A stretch of 64,000 bases of DNA, from positions 3,511,001-3,575,000 of the forward strand of contig NZ_AP024169.1 of assembly GCF_016591975.1 (NCBI RefSeq). The letters are read 5' to 3'. This stretch comes from Anaeromicropila herbilytica (GTDB lineage Bacteria; Bacillota; Clostridia; Lachnospirales; Lachnospiraceae). The notes beneath the pieces are model-generated. The model was not told the origin of the DNA. It saw only the letters and a list, made by a program, of their open reading frames with translations, and searched no databases. The translations under genes and the position numbers were made by a program. Below, one piece after another: positions 28,726 to 38,640 of this stretch (within the stretch, counting starts at the first letter, position 1; every line of letters starts with the position of its first letter).

Positions 28726-31251
28726 TTATTCTACATACCCTTCAATATTCATATTCTTTCCATCTGTCCAAATTGTAATCGCCCCTTGGTCCATTGTAAT
28801 ATAAATATTACTCCTCATCTTCTCCAACCTCTCTAACAATTCTTCATGAGGGTGTCCATATCTGTTCCTTTTCCCACAGGATATAATAGAATACTCTGGC
28901 TTGATGATATCTAATATTTCTTGACTTGTGGTATACTTTGAACCATGGTGAGCTACTTTAAGTACATCATAATCTTTTAGTAATCCTGACTTAAGTAGTG
29001 CATCTTCTCCATCTTCCGCCACATCACCAGTTAATAATAGATCAAAATCAATGTACTTCACACTAAGTACTGTAGAATATGCATTACGACTCTCGGTCTC
29101 ATAGTCTTCACTTGGGTGCAAACAAGTAATCTGAACCTTACCATCACGAATGCTGTCTCCTTTTTGAATCAACTGTATAGGAATCTGTTTTTGCCTTGCC
29201 AAATCAATCAATCCCATATAAGCCTCATCTTTTAATGCTGTGTTTGGCATAACTAAATGCTTTATTTCAATTTCACCATCCGCTAGCATTTCCTCTAGTC
29301 CTGAGATATGGTCATCATCTGCATGTGTCATAATTGCATAATCTATAACGCCTATCCCCTTATATTTAAGATACTTCTCAATCCTATACTTACCAACACT
29401 AGTAACGCTTGTACTTCCACCATCTATCATATAAGTAGTTCTGCTTGGCGTTCTCATAATGATTCCATCTCCCTGCCCAACATCTAGAAATGTTACGAAT
29501 AAACCGCTCTCTCTACTTGGGATAAATATTATTATTGTGAACAATAACATAAAGCATACCTTCTTCTTAGGAAACTTATTGATTACAACCAGAAAACCTA
29601 CTATTAAAAGGCAATAGATTACTATATAGATTTCTTTTGGTTTTCCAACCAAGATTGTATGAAATGGTAATTTCACAAAGCTTCGACATAGCCATTCATA
29701 GAATAATAAGATATAATGAACACCACCAATAAAAAAGGTACCAATCGTAATAGAAAAGCACCCAAAGATACCTCCTAGAAATGCAATTAAAAGTAGAAGT
29801 GATGAGAATGGTAGAATCAGAAGATTCACGATAATTGAATATGTTGGTACCTCATAAAAGTAAAATAGTAATACGGGCGTAGTAATAAAGTTCACTGCAA
29901 CACTTAATAGTATTCCTTCTTTCATAGCATCCAATATCATCTCATGGATTTTACTTTCTTTCTCTTCTTTTACTTCTTTCAACTCTTCTCCCAACACCTC
30001 ATCCTCCTGAAATAGCATCTTAAAAGGCGGAAGAAATAATGCAATACCAAGCACTGCTCCAAAGGATAATAAAAATCCTACATCATAAAGCTGCATTGGA
30101 TTCTGAATTAATATAATAAGTGCGCTCAAAGCTAACGATGTATAGAGATCATAAGTCCTTCCAATCAATATCGCGATATAGGATACAATAAGCATAACAA
30201 CTGCACGATTTGTGGATACACTAAAATTAGTCAAAGCACCAAAACTGTAGATAAATATGATAGAGAAAGCGACCGAGATTTTAATATTGCAATGAAGTTT
30301 TCTAAGAAGTTGATAGATGAAAAGACCGATTAAAGATACATTCAATCCTGAGATAGCAATTATGTGTGAGATACCATTTTCCTGATATAGAGCATTGATT
30401 TCTTCGTCCAATTCCGATTTATCTCCCAATAACATTGCTGAGATGATTCCAGCTTCTTTTCTATTAAGTATCCTTTCAAAAGAGCTTACCATTTTACCTT
30501 TGATCTCATATAAAAATTGAAGATATCTTGAGTAAGAGGAGTTTATTACCTCTATGTTTTCTGAATATACTTTATAATCAATACCAATCATTCTATAATA
30601 ATCATATTCATCGAACTGTCCTGGATTAGTATTATGTTGTAAGATATTAATTTGACCTTTGATTTGTAGTTTATTTCCGATTTTCAGATTGTTGTTAGAT
30701 TCCTTCGAATAGATAATAATTTTATGACTGAATGTTTTATAGAAGTTATTTTTGTTATTCTTATTAGAGACCTTTGAGCCCTGTTTGATTAATTTATTGT
30801 AATTCGTTTGATCAAGATTATTCAGCTTTGATTGATTCTGATTTGATTTCTTTTTATTCAAATCATAACCTTTCGATTTCTCAATAGGCGCATTCACTTG
30901 AATCGTGTTGTTCTTTACATAGAGAGTTGTTTTCTCTCCCTTTTTCTCCATCTGATATAGGGTTCCTATTATTGAACCATTTACTTTTTCGTTATACATA
31001 TTGTTAAGCGCAGGGACTGATAATTGATTTTGCGTAAGAAATATTCCAAGATACATAATCGCAGGTAATAGTATTACAAAACGATCAGATTTATCTATAT
31101 AAGAATTGGATATCTTTTTGATACACATGAAGAAAATAACGAATAGAAAAATGCCTAATATTATAAATATTCTCACTCTGATATTAATTCTAGCCAAGAG
31201 CACTCCTAACACATAGGCCGCAAATATCCACACAAGTGGACGCTTTATCAT
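28726..31251 (-). CDS. comEC: DNA internalization competence protein ComEC/Rec2
   Basis: 841 residues. The N-terminal DUF4131 region (1-250, with a lysine/asparagine-rich low-complexity insert about 125-175) is followed by the polytopic Competence domain (about 260-540, NGISHIIAISGLNVSLIGLF) and a C-terminal metallo-beta-lactamase domain (THADDDHISGLEEML, LLTGDVAEDGE, VAHHGSKY). It forms the inner-membrane channel for single-stranded DNA. With comEA 3.3 kb upstream it marks a DNA-uptake locus, although the intervening genes are not competence genes. A decayed copy of its 3' end lies immediately downstream. Confidence 0.95.
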   Translation of the reverse strand: MIKRPLVWIFAAYVLGVLLARINIRVRIFIILGIFLFVIFFMCIKKISNSYIDKSDRFVILLPAIMYLGIFLTQNQLSVPALNNMYNEKVNGSIIGTLYQMEKKGEKTTLYVKNNTIQVNAPIEKSKGYDLNKKKSNQNQSKLNNLDQTNYNKLIKQGSKVSNKNNKNNFYKTFSHKIIIYSKESNNNLKIGNKLQIKGQINILQHNTNPGQFDEYDYYRMIGIDYKVYSENIEVINSSYSRYLQFLYEIKGKMVSSFERILNRKEAGIISAMLLGDKSELDEEINALYQENGISHIIAISGLNVSLIGLFIYQLLRKLHCNIKISVAFSIIFIYSFGALTNFSVSTNRAVVMLIVSYIAILIGRTYDLYTSLALSALIILIQNPMQLYDVGFLLSFGAVLGIALFLPPFKMLFQEDEVLGEELKEVKEEKESKIHEMILDAMKEGILLSVAVNFITTPVLLFYFYEVPTYSIIVNLLILPFSSLLLLIAFLGGIFGCFSITIGTFFIGGVHYILLFYEWLCRSFVKLPFHTILVGKPKEIYIVIYCLLIVGFLVVINKFPKKKVCFMLLFTIIIFIPSRESGLFVTFLDVGQGDGIIMRTPSRTTYMIDGGSTSVTSVGKYRIEKYLKYKGIGVIDYAIMTHADDDHISGLEEMLADGEIEIKHLVMPNTALKDEAYMGLIDLARQKQIPIQLIQKGDSIRDGKVQITCLHPSEDYETESRNAYSTVLSVKYIDFDLLLTGDVAEDGEDALLKSGLLKDYDVLKVAHHGSKYTTSQEILDIIKPEYSIISCGKRNRYGHPHEELLERLEKMRSNIYITMDQGAITIWTDGKNMNIEGYVE

Positions 31252-31349
31252 AGATTCACCCCTTTTTCTCTTTTAATCATATTATTGCTATATTAATCTT
31301 AATACACTTTCTTCCATTTAACAACAACGAATTATTTTAAGAGACAAAA

Positions 31350-31392
31350 AAATAAAATCAACAACTAATTCTCTAATTGCTGATTTTATTTA
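31350..31392 (-). terminator. Terminator after the GerMN gene
   Basis: AATAAAATCA..CTAATT, loop, AATTG..TGATTTTATT on the plus strand, with A- and T-rich flanks. It lies 85 bp after the GerMN gene stop. Confidence 0.7.
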
Positions 31393-31476
31393 TTCTATAT
31401 TGATACAATAAAATTTACTTCTGATTAATGATAGGTTATCTAATAAATCCTATAATTATACTTGATAAAATCCCGT

Positions 31477-32412
31477 CTATTTCGTATCGATAATCTCAAA
31501 ATTACGAACCAACACATCATCTATTGATACCGCCTGACGATAGGATTCTTGCTTCTCACCATTAATTAAGAACTGAACCTTATTCACATTAGGTAACTCT
31601 ACTAATGAATCAACGATAGAATAGATGGCTACTTCATCTGTGATATCAGAGAGCTTATCTAAGAATTTCTCATCAAAGTCAACATAACATACCCCATCCT
31701 TGGTAGAAACCTTTATGAGTTTGGTATCCTTAGGAATCGTTGATTTCTGTTCTCCTTTATCCTTTTTGAGTGGACCCTTCATTAATTGTCTGATCACCAC
31801 TTCTTCCATGGATATGGTACCATCATAGGTAACGACTATATGCGATTCTTTTAACTTGTCACCTTTTTTATTGGCATAATACAAAGTTATCTTTGCATCC
31901 TGATAATACGTGATTTCTTCGCCTGAATTCATGATAAAATCTTCCGCGTTCATATAGCCTACTGGTTGATCATGCGAATCCATGAGAGGCTTTCCATTGA
32001 CGTTAAACTCAATATAATCAACACCATCCACTTGAGACAATGTCTTTACAACAGCAGCTCGACATAATATTTCTTCTATACCCGTTAGCTGACTATAATT
32101 TGCATCAAAATTAATAGTTAATTGAGCATCCTCATCCAGCTTATAATTCTTGATATTCACGGTATCTGGTATTGTCTTCTTTAACTCAATATCTTTTGGT
32201 TCCTTACGTAGTTGTCTAATATACTCTGCAATAAGGTCGTCTTTATTTGTTGCCTTTGGCTTGTATATTTTTTTCACAACCATGGTATTATCATTATCAA
32301 CATAATATATATATTTGTTTGTGTCATTTGAAGTATCTTTACCTTCTGACTTACCTTGACATCCGCTTAGTACTAGCAATGCAAAGCAAATGATTATTAC
32401 AATTTTCTTCAA
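31477..32412 (-). CDS. GerMN-domain lipoprotein
   Basis: 311 residues with a lipoprotein signal (VLSGC, Cys18) and two GerMN domains (about 30-150 and 165-300), recognisable from KVSTKDGVCYVDFDEKFLDKLSD and VDGVDYIEFNVNGKPL. GerM in Bacillus acts in spore cortex assembly and germination. In clostridia, paired GerMN lipoproteins often follow a two-component system, as here, where it starts 48 bp after the kinase. Probably part of the regulator-kinase-lipoprotein operon; a cell-envelope role is inferred. Confidence 0.88.
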   Translation of the reverse strand: MKKIVIIICFALLVLSGCQGKSEGKDTSNDTNKYIYYVDNDNTMVVKKIYKPKATNKDDLIAEYIRQLRKEPKDIELKKTIPDTVNIKNYKLDEDAQLTINFDANYSQLTGIEEILCRAAVVKTLSQVDGVDYIEFNVNGKPLMDSHDQPVGYMNAEDFIMNSGEEITYYQDAKITLYYANKKGDKLKESHIVVTYDGTISMEEVVIRQLMKGPLKKDKGEQKSTIPKDTKLIKVSTKDGVCYVDFDEKFLDKLSDITDEVAIYSIVDSLVELPNVNKVQFLINGEKQESYRQAVSIDDVLVRNFEIIDTK

Positions 32413-32459
32413 TATTTGACCTCCTAGCGTGTTACTTTCTAACCAAAACCACTTTCAAA

Positions 32460-33899
32460 CTAAGCAATATACCCAAGTGGCACTCTTACAGTAAAGGTAG
32501 TTCCTTCATTTTCTTTACTATATACCTTAATTGCACCCCTATGCATTAAAATTGCATTTCTAGTAATCGCTAAGCCGAGTCCAGTTCCGCCAGTTTCCCT
32601 TGATCTCGCTTTATCAACACGATAGAATCTTTCAAAGATAGAATCTTGTGATTCCTCTGGAATACCTATTCCCGAGTCTTGTACCTTTACATAGAAATAT
32701 TTGTGATCGGCATTTAAAGAAACTCTTACCCATCCATCATCTACATTATATTTAATTGCATTCTCAACTAGATTCGAGATTGCTAGTGATAATTTCACTT
32801 CATCTACTTCTGCAATTACTGGTCTGAAACTTTCAAATACAAGTTCGATATTGCGCTTCGCTGCAATTGGCCGTAACCTCTTTAATATCTGCTCTAAAAG
32901 ATCATTAATATTGATACTTGCAATATTCATCTCTCCTGCTGTTTTATCTAATTTTACAAGAGATAATAAATCATTGATTATCTTATTTTCACGTTCAATC
33001 TCATCTGTAATATCCAATAAGAATTCTTTGTATAATTCTTCTGGAACTGCATCTTGAGATAATAAGGAATCTGCCAATACTTTAATTGAAGTAATTGGTG
33101 TCTTAAGCTCGTGTGAGACATTTGATACGAATTCCTGACGCGAACTCTCTAGTTTCTGCATTCTCGATAACATCTTATTGAAGGATTCTGAGATTGTCTC
33201 AACCTCGGTAAACCCTTTAATTGATACTTGTTCGTCCATATAACTTTCCGTTAACCTGTCGATAGAACTGATAACACCTCTTAATGGCTTCACTAAATGT
33301 CTAGAGAAATATACTGCTAAAATAATTATTAATATAGCAATCGTTAATACGATTATAATAGCTTTTTGGTAAAGAGTATTAGAGATAGTATCCATACTCT
33401 TAGTTGAAAAATTCATAATTACAACACCAACAATACCTTTAGAATTTAATTTATTAATTGGTAATGTAACCTCAATATTCTGATTTGCTTTATCTATGTT
33501 TGTCGTACTCTTTCCTTTGATTCCTTTGATTACTTCCTCAGAAATTATTGTTTTTCCAAGTTCTATACCAAAGGTATCTTTGATAATCTCAAGCTTGTTA
33601 TTTACTATAATAATACGACCTTCATATATGTCCGCGATTTGTGCGATTTCCGTATCAACTTCTGATGTCTCTCCTTTTACTGAACCCGAAGAAACATAGA
33701 GATTGGCAATGATATTTCCATGATTCTGTAATTCAAGAATTCTATTGTTATATGCTTCATTCTGATAAGCAGATAGAATCCCTTGTAGTGCAAATATTAC
33801 TGGAAGAATTCCTACAACAATCAATATCATTAGAGATTGAAATCTCATACTTTTAAATAATTTGTTCTTTATCCTAATTCTGGAAGTAATAACCAACAC
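32460..33899 (-). CDS. Sensor histidine kinase (WalK/PhoR-like)
   Basis: 479 residues: membrane segment at about 20-40, a ~135-residue extracytoplasmic sensor (PDC/CHASE-like), a second segment at 179-198, HAMP (200-252), HisKA with His263 (VSHELKTPITS), and HATPase with NLVENAIKYN and GGTGLGLAI. It overlaps the response regulator by 26 bp; the internal Met18 (MRFQSLM) would avoid the overlap and may be the true start. Partner of the regulator at 33874-34572. Confidence 0.92.
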   Translation of the reverse strand: MLVITSRIRIKNKLFKSMRFQSLMILIVVGILPVIFALQGILSAYQNEAYNNRILELQNHGNIIANLYVSSGSVKGETSEVDTEIAQIADIYEGRIIIVNNKLEIIKDTFGIELGKTIISEEVIKGIKGKSTTNIDKANQNIEVTLPINKLNSKGIVGVVIMNFSTKSMDTISNTLYQKAIIIVLTIAILIIILAVYFSRHLVKPLRGVISSIDRLTESYMDEQVSIKGFTEVETISESFNKMLSRMQKLESSRQEFVSNVSHELKTPITSIKVLADSLLSQDAVPEELYKEFLLDITDEIERENKIINDLLSLVKLDKTAGEMNIASININDLLEQILKRLRPIAAKRNIELVFESFRPVIAEVDEVKLSLAISNLVENAIKYNVDDGWVRVSLNADHKYFYVKVQDSGIGIPEESQDSIFERFYRVDKARSRETGGTGLGLAITRNAILMHRGAIKVYSKENEGTTFTVRVPLGYIA

Positions 33900-34572
33900 C
33901 CCATTTTGTATGTATATATTTTGGTTCGCTTGGATTATCTTCGATTTTCTCTCTCAATCTACGAATATGAACATCTACCGTACGAACATCCCCAGGATAG
34001 TCATATCCCCACACGATGTTAAGTAGATTTTCACGACTGTATACTTTATTAGGATTGAATATTAGTAATTCTAATAGATCGAATTCTTTAGCAGTAAGAT
34101 TAACTTCTTTACCACGGATATATACTCTTCTGCTTTCGCAATCAATCTTTAAGTCACCAAAGGATGCAATCTTTGAATTCTCTTCTTTACTTTCCTTCTT
34201 ACTACTTCTTCTAATAATTGCTTTAATTCTCGCTTTAACTTCTAATATGTTAAATGGTTTGGTAATATAATCATCTGCTCCATATTCAAGGCCAAGAATC
34301 TTATCCATGTCATCGCCTTTTGCTGTAAGCATAATAACTGGCATGCTAGAAAATTCTCTGATCTGTTGACATACTTCAAACCCGTTTAATTTAGGTAACA
34401 TTACATCGAGTAATACAACATCATATTCTGTCTTTTTTGCTGCCTCAAGTGCTTCTTCTCCATCATATGCACAGTCTACTTCCATGCCATCTTGTTCTAA
34501 ACTAAATCGAATTCCTTTAACTATTAACTTTTCATCATCTACTACAAGCACTTTTTTACTCACATTATTCAC
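33874..34572 (-). CDS. OmpR-family response regulator (WalR/ResD-like)
   Basis: 232 residues: receiver with DD12-13, phospho-acceptor Asp56 (LLDVMLP), LTAK and TKPFN. The winged helix ends RTVDVHIRRLREKIEDNPSEPKYI, close to the WalR/PhoP type. It is the first gene of a regulator-kinase-GerMN set and follows comEA by 10 bp, so it may share the comEA transcript. Target genes unknown. Confidence 0.93.
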   Translation of the reverse strand: MNNVSKKVLVVDDEKLIVKGIRFSLEQDGMEVDCAYDGEEALEAAKKTEYDVVLLDVMLPKLNGFEVCQQIREFSSMPVIMLTAKGDDMDKILGLEYGADDYITKPFNILEVKARIKAIIRRSSKKESKEENSKIASFGDLKIDCESRRVYIRGKEVNLTAKEFDLLELLIFNPNKVYSRENLLNIVWGYDYPGDVRTVDVHIRRLREKIEDNPSEPKYIHTKWGVGYYFQN

Positions 34573-34582
34573 CTCATTATAT

Positions 34583-35389
34583 TTATATAGTTATGAAATC
34601 TTTTATCTTATTAAATACGCCATCTTTAATTCCTGTAATATTTTTAATATCTTCGATTGACCTAAAAGCTCCATTTTCCTCTCGATATTTAATAATATTA
34701 TTAGCTTTTGACTCACCAATTCCAGGTAAATCTAACAATTCTTCCTTAGTTGCACTATTAATATTAACCAACTTGGATGATGGATTGGCTCCTTTGGAAT
34801 TATCGTTTGAATTATCTATCGCATTGGAATTCGAAGTAATGGAATTCTTATCACTTTGGGATGCAGAATTATCTGCATATTGTAATGAATTCTTTACTTC
34901 CTCTTTCGAAGGAATATAGATCTTTTCCCCATCCGTAACTAATTCAGCTTGATTAACAGAATCTCCAGAAGCTTTCCCCGTTAATCCACCAGCCAATTCA
35001 ATTACATCAATCGCTCTTGCACCTGATTCTACTTTATATACTCCTGGGTTCTTTACTTGCCCGCAGATATGAATATAGTTCAGCGCATCCTTCTTATCAG
35101 ATGAACTACTAGAATCAGTAGATTTACCAGAATCATTATATCCCTTCTGATCTAATGTATCCTTTGATTCATCTGATTCATTAGTATCTTCTATCTGATT
35201 TGTTATCGAATTCTGGGGTAGTTGTTTCGAATTTGCAGAAATTTGATCTACTTCTTCATTTTTGTTCAAATTGCCTATCAATGTAACCTGATTACTGGAA
35301 TCCTTCTTTGCCTCCAAGCTATACACAATTCCAGCTGCCACTATTAAAATCGACGAAATAATAATAATTAAAACTTTTTTATTCTTCAT
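34583..35389 (-). CDS. comEA: Competence protein ComEA (DNA receptor)
   Basis: 268 residues: N-terminal membrane anchor (about 5-22), a Ser/Asp/Asn-rich spacer, an SLBB domain (about 105-165, YIHICGQVKNPGVYKVESG), a second low-complexity spacer and a C-terminal double helix-hairpin-helix (about 205-268, LVNINSATKEELLDLPGIGESKANNII in part). It binds double-stranded DNA at the cell surface for transfer to ComEC. It is the upstream end of the ancestral comEA-comEC-holA order, although separated from comEC by the two-component system and GerMN genes. Confidence 0.95.
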   Translation of the reverse strand: MKNKKVLIIIISSILIVAAGIVYSLEAKKDSSNQVTLIGNLNKNEEVDQISANSKQLPQNSITNQIEDTNESDESKDTLDQKGYNDSGKSTDSSSSSDKKDALNYIHICGQVKNPGVYKVESGARAIDVIELAGGLTGKASGDSVNQAELVTDGEKIYIPSKEEVKNSLQYADNSASQSDKNSITSNSNAIDNSNDNSKGANPSSKLVNINSATKEELLDLPGIGESKANNIIKYREENGAFRSIEDIKNITGIKDGVFNKIKDFITI

Positions 35390-35555
35390 AGTATTCTTCC
35401 TTTACTAAGTCTTCCATAATTTGTACACCTCTATACGATATTATGTTTCCTTATTTCATGAAGATACTAAAATCATTTTACATAATTCAATCTGTGAATA
35501 CAATAGCCTTTTGGAGATTTTTTTAATTAAATACCTTACGATTTTATTAAGGAGA

Positions 35556-35990
35556 CTATTCCCATTTAAAAGTAATAATTCCAACAATAACAATAGCTAA
35601 ACCAATTAATTTTCTCATTTCAAAATCAACTTTCTCGGTACCAAACATGCCAAATAACTCAATTACATAAGAAACTACTAATTGTGCAACAACAATTAGC
35701 ATGGCAGCACGAGCAGGACCAAGTTTAGTTATACTTTCAATTACAGTATAAGTAATAAAAGCACCCATTACTCCGCCTAATAACATGTATTTATGATCAA
35801 TTCGAAAGATTGCTCCAAGGGAACTCTCTTTTCCCGTAACATACCAAGCGATTACGCATACAATCAATGCAGTTGCTTGTACAAAAGTATTCGCAGTCCA
35901 CATGCTTGTTTGTTTCGTAACTCCGGTGTTAAATACTCCTTGAACACTCATTAATGCTCCTGATACAATTGCGATAATAATCCCTAACAT
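35556..35990 (-). CDS. DMT superfamily (YdcZ/DUF606) membrane protein
   Basis: 144 residues with about five hydrophobic segments: MLGIIIAIVSGALMSVQGVFNTG, then ANTFVQATALIVCVIAWYV, then MLLGGVMGAFITYTV. These are half-size members of the drug/metabolite transporter superfamily that probably dimerise. Substrate unknown. AGGAAAC lies upstream of the ATG. The 281-bp MITE lies just upstream and may carry or disturb its promoter. Confidence 0.85.
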   Translation of the reverse strand: MLGIIIAIVSGALMSVQGVFNTGVTKQTSMWTANTFVQATALIVCVIAWYVTGKESSLGAIFRIDHKYMLLGGVMGAFITYTVIESITKLGPARAAMLIVVAQLVVSYVIELFGMFGTEKVDFEMRKLIGLAIVIVGIITFKWE

Positions 35991-36042
35991 AGTTTCCTCC
36001 TTGAATTCTAACTCAAAACTCGCAGTTAGTAAGTTTATTGAA

Positions 36043-36323
36043 TACTTGATAAATTCAGAGGTTAGGTTATCTAATTACCATGATTCAAACTTTTACATCT
36101 TACGTTCCATTTCCTCCTTTGGAAGTTACTAATGTTTTATTACTTTGATATAAACAAATATAAAAAGTTCAAACTCCTCACTTCGTTCGTCAAACAGTGA
36201 ACTTTTTATATCTAAATCAAAGTTATAAAACATAAGTAACTTCACAAATTCGTCAAAGTCACGACAATGTAAAAGCTTGAATCATGGTAATTAATTTACT
36301 TTTTCGACTGAATTTATCAAGTA
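36043..36323. mobile_element. MITE-like palindromic element, copy A
   Basis: 281 bp with terminal inverted repeats TACTTGATAAATTCAG / CTGAATTTATCAAGTA. Inside, almost the whole element is an imperfect palindrome: AATTACCATGATTCAA and TTGAATCATGGTAATT, then AAAAAGTTCA and TGAACTTTTT around the loop CCTCACTTCGTTCG. There is no coding capacity. The ends fit TA duplication as for Tc1/mariner-type MITEs, but the exact border is ambiguous. It lies between the argD terminator and the YdcZ-like gene. Confidence 0.75.
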
Positions 36324-36380
36324 TAATATATGTTTTTAAAACTGCGAAATTTGAGTATTTAACCATATTAAATAAAAATA

Positions 36381-36415
36381 GCTTCACTCTTTAAACACAT
36401 GTTAAAGAATGAAGC
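36381..36415 (-). terminator. Terminator of the arg operon (after argD)
   Basis: GCTTCA-C-TCTTTAA..TTAAAGA-A-TGAAGC stem with the loop CACATG. On the minus strand TATTTTTATT follows. Confidence 0.85.
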
Positions 36416-36463
36416 CTTATTATCATCTACATTTTCATGGTAAAATATTCGTCACAAGTTATA

Positions 36464-37657
36464 TTAGCCCTCTGTTTCACTTATAGAAGATTCTAATATC
36501 TGTATCATCTCATCTACATTTTCTCTTGTAATAACAAGAGGCGGAACCAATCGAATAATATTCGTACCTGCTGAGATTATGATGAGCCCTTTTTCTAATG
36601 CTTTATTGATATATTCTCCTACCGGTTTCGTAAAGACTAACCCTTGCATTAATCCTACTCCTCGTCTTAACTCAATCACACTATATTTGTTAACTAATTC
36701 ATCTAAGCGTTGTTCTAGATAGGCAGACACTTCTTTTACATGTTCTAACAGATTCATACTTTCAAATAAATCAAAGACTTTACTAACTGCTGCACAGACA
36801 AGTGGATTGCCTCCGTAAGTCGATCCATGATCGCCTGGTTCAAAGGCAGATGCAACCTTTTCAATCGCTGCAAATGCTCCAACCGGAACTCCACAGCCTA
36901 GTGCTTTGGCTGTTGTAATGATGTCTGGCTTAATTCCAGTGGATCGATAAGAGAACATCTCTCCTGTTCTTCCCATACCACACTGTATCTCATCATAGAT
37001 AAGAACAATATCCTTCTCATCACATAATTTTCTTAGTTCAAGCAAGAATTCCTTGGTTGCAGGGTAGATTCCACCTTCGCCTTGTACTGGTTCAAGAAGA
37101 ATCGCTGCTGTTTTCTCTGTTATCTTAGATTTTACACTTTCTATATCATTGAAATCAGCGAACTCCACTCCGCCGATAAGTGGACGAAATGCTTCTTGAT
37201 ATTTCATATTTCCAGTAACGGAAAGTGCTCCCATACTTCTACCATGGAAGGAATGTACCATTGCTATAATTTCGCTATCATTCGTATTATGTTTTTTATA
37301 GAAATACTTTCTAGCTAGCTTAATGGCTCCCTCAATTGCTTCTGTTCCACTGTTGGTAAAAAACACACGGTCCATGAAAGATGCCTTCTTAAGTTTACTA
37401 GATGCCTCAACCATTGGTAGATTATAATAAAGGTTGGAGGTATGAATTAATTTTTCAATCTGTTCCTTTAGTGCATCGTTATATTCTTTATTACCATAGC
37501 CTAATGCAAATACAGCTATGCCAGCTGCAAAGTCTAAATATTTCTTACCGTTAATATCATATAAATATACCCCTTCCCCTTTATCTAATACCACAGGAAA
37601 ACGATTATATGTGTGCATAATATTATGTTCTGCTTCTTCTATTATTTCAAGATTCAT
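36464..37657 (-). CDS. argD: Acetylornithine aminotransferase
   Basis: 397-residue PLP enzyme of class III aminotransferases converting N-acetylglutamate semialdehyde to N-acetylornithine. Key features: [16 protein letters not shown] near 105, [25 protein letters not shown] with the PLP-binding Asp, and the Schiff-base Lys in [15 protein letters not shown]. Its start overlaps the argB stop by 11 bp, indicating coupling. It is the last gene of argC-J-B-D. Confidence 0.96.
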   Translation of the reverse strand: MNLEIIEEAEHNIMHTYNRFPVVLDKGEGVYLYDINGKKYLDFAAGIAVFALGYGNKEYNDALKEQIEKLIHTSNLYYNLPMVEASSKLKKASFMDRVFFTNSGTEAIEGAIKLARKYFYKKHNTNDSEIIAMVHSFHGRSMGALSVTGNMKYQEAFRPLIGGVEFADFNDIESVKSKITEKTAAILLEPVQGEGGIYPATKEFLLELRKLCDEKDIVLIYDEIQCGMGRTGEMFSYRSTGIKPDIITTAKALGCGVPVGAFAAIEKVASAFEPGDHGSTYGGNPLVCAAVSKVFDLFESMNLLEHVKEVSAYLEQRLDELVNKYSVIELRRGVGLMQGLVFTKPVGEYINKALEKGLIIISAGTNIIRLVPPLVITRENVDEMIQILESSISETEG

Positions 37658-38540
37658 GTTCTAACATCCCCTCATGTTTTAATATCGCAGTTCCAATACC
37701 ACGTTTTGTGAAGAATTCAAGTAGTAAGCAATGATTCTTTCTTCCATCAAGAATATGAACCCTTGATACACCATTATTTACTGCATCTATACAATTCTTA
37801 ATCTTTGGTAGCATTCCGCCACCAATCACACCATTTTCTATTAGCTTATCTGCTTCGTCTAACGTTAATACTGATATTAAAGTATTCTTATCTTCTGGGT
37901 TAGTACATACGCCTTCAATATCAGTTAAAAATGCTAACTTTTCAGCACCAATAGCAGTAGCTACTGCACATGCCGCATCATCGGCATTGATATTATAAGT
38001 CTGATAATCTTTATCTAAACCAACAGGCGCTATAATTGGAATAAAATCATTTGCAATTAAAGTATCTATTAATTCTGTATTAACACTAGTAATATTTCCT
38101 ACATATCCAATATCCTGACCATTTGCTAGTTTTTTCTCAACTTTCAAGATGCCACCGTCTTTACCACTTAGTCCAACTGCTTTGACGCCAAGCTTCTCTA
38201 CCATCTGAACTAGACCTTTATTCACTTTACCAAGTACCATCTCAGCAATTTCCATTGTTTCCTCATCTGTTACACGAAGACCTTCAACAAATTCAGATTC
38301 TTTTCCTACCTTACCCATCCACTTGCTAATCTCTTTACCGCCACCGTGAACAATAATTGGCTGCATTCCTACTAATTTTAGCAAAGCTACATCTTTAATA
38401 ACACTAAGTTGTAATTCTTTATCTATCATAGCGCTGCCACCGTATTTTACTACTACTTTTTTATTACTAAATTCTCTGATATACGGTAACGCTTCTATCA
38501 GTGTCTGCGCTTTAAACATTACTTCTTCCATAGATTCCAC
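37647..38540 (-). CDS. argB: Acetylglutamate kinase
   Basis: 297 residues, amino-acid kinase fold: [10 protein letters not shown] near 30, [14 protein letters not shown] near 60, [12 protein letters not shown] near 180. It phosphorylates N-acetylglutamate; the arginine-sensitive hexameric forms have an N-terminal helix like the one here ([17 protein letters not shown]), so feedback inhibition by arginine is likely. Met8 is an alternative start. It follows argJ by 100 bp and overlaps argD. Confidence 0.96.
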   Translation of the reverse strand: MESMEEVMFKAQTLIEALPYIREFSNKKVVVKYGGSAMIDKELQLSVIKDVALLKLVGMQPIIVHGGGKEISKWMGKVGKESEFVEGLRVTDEETMEIAEMVLGKVNKGLVQMVEKLGVKAVGLSGKDGGILKVEKKLANGQDIGYVGNITSVNTELIDTLIANDFIPIIAPVGLDKDYQTYNINADDAACAVATAIGAEKLAFLTDIEGVCTNPEDKNTLISVLTLDEADKLIENGVIGGGMLPKIKNCIDAVNNGVSRVHILDGRKNHCLLLEFFTKRGIGTAILKHEGMLEHES

Positions 38541-38640
38541 TATAAATACCCTGCCTTTCTATTCTAAACGGTCTAACTTTTTGTCTTATTGTTTAAGAGC
38601 CACACTCGCAATGCAACAATTTGCTCTGGGCGCTAACTCA

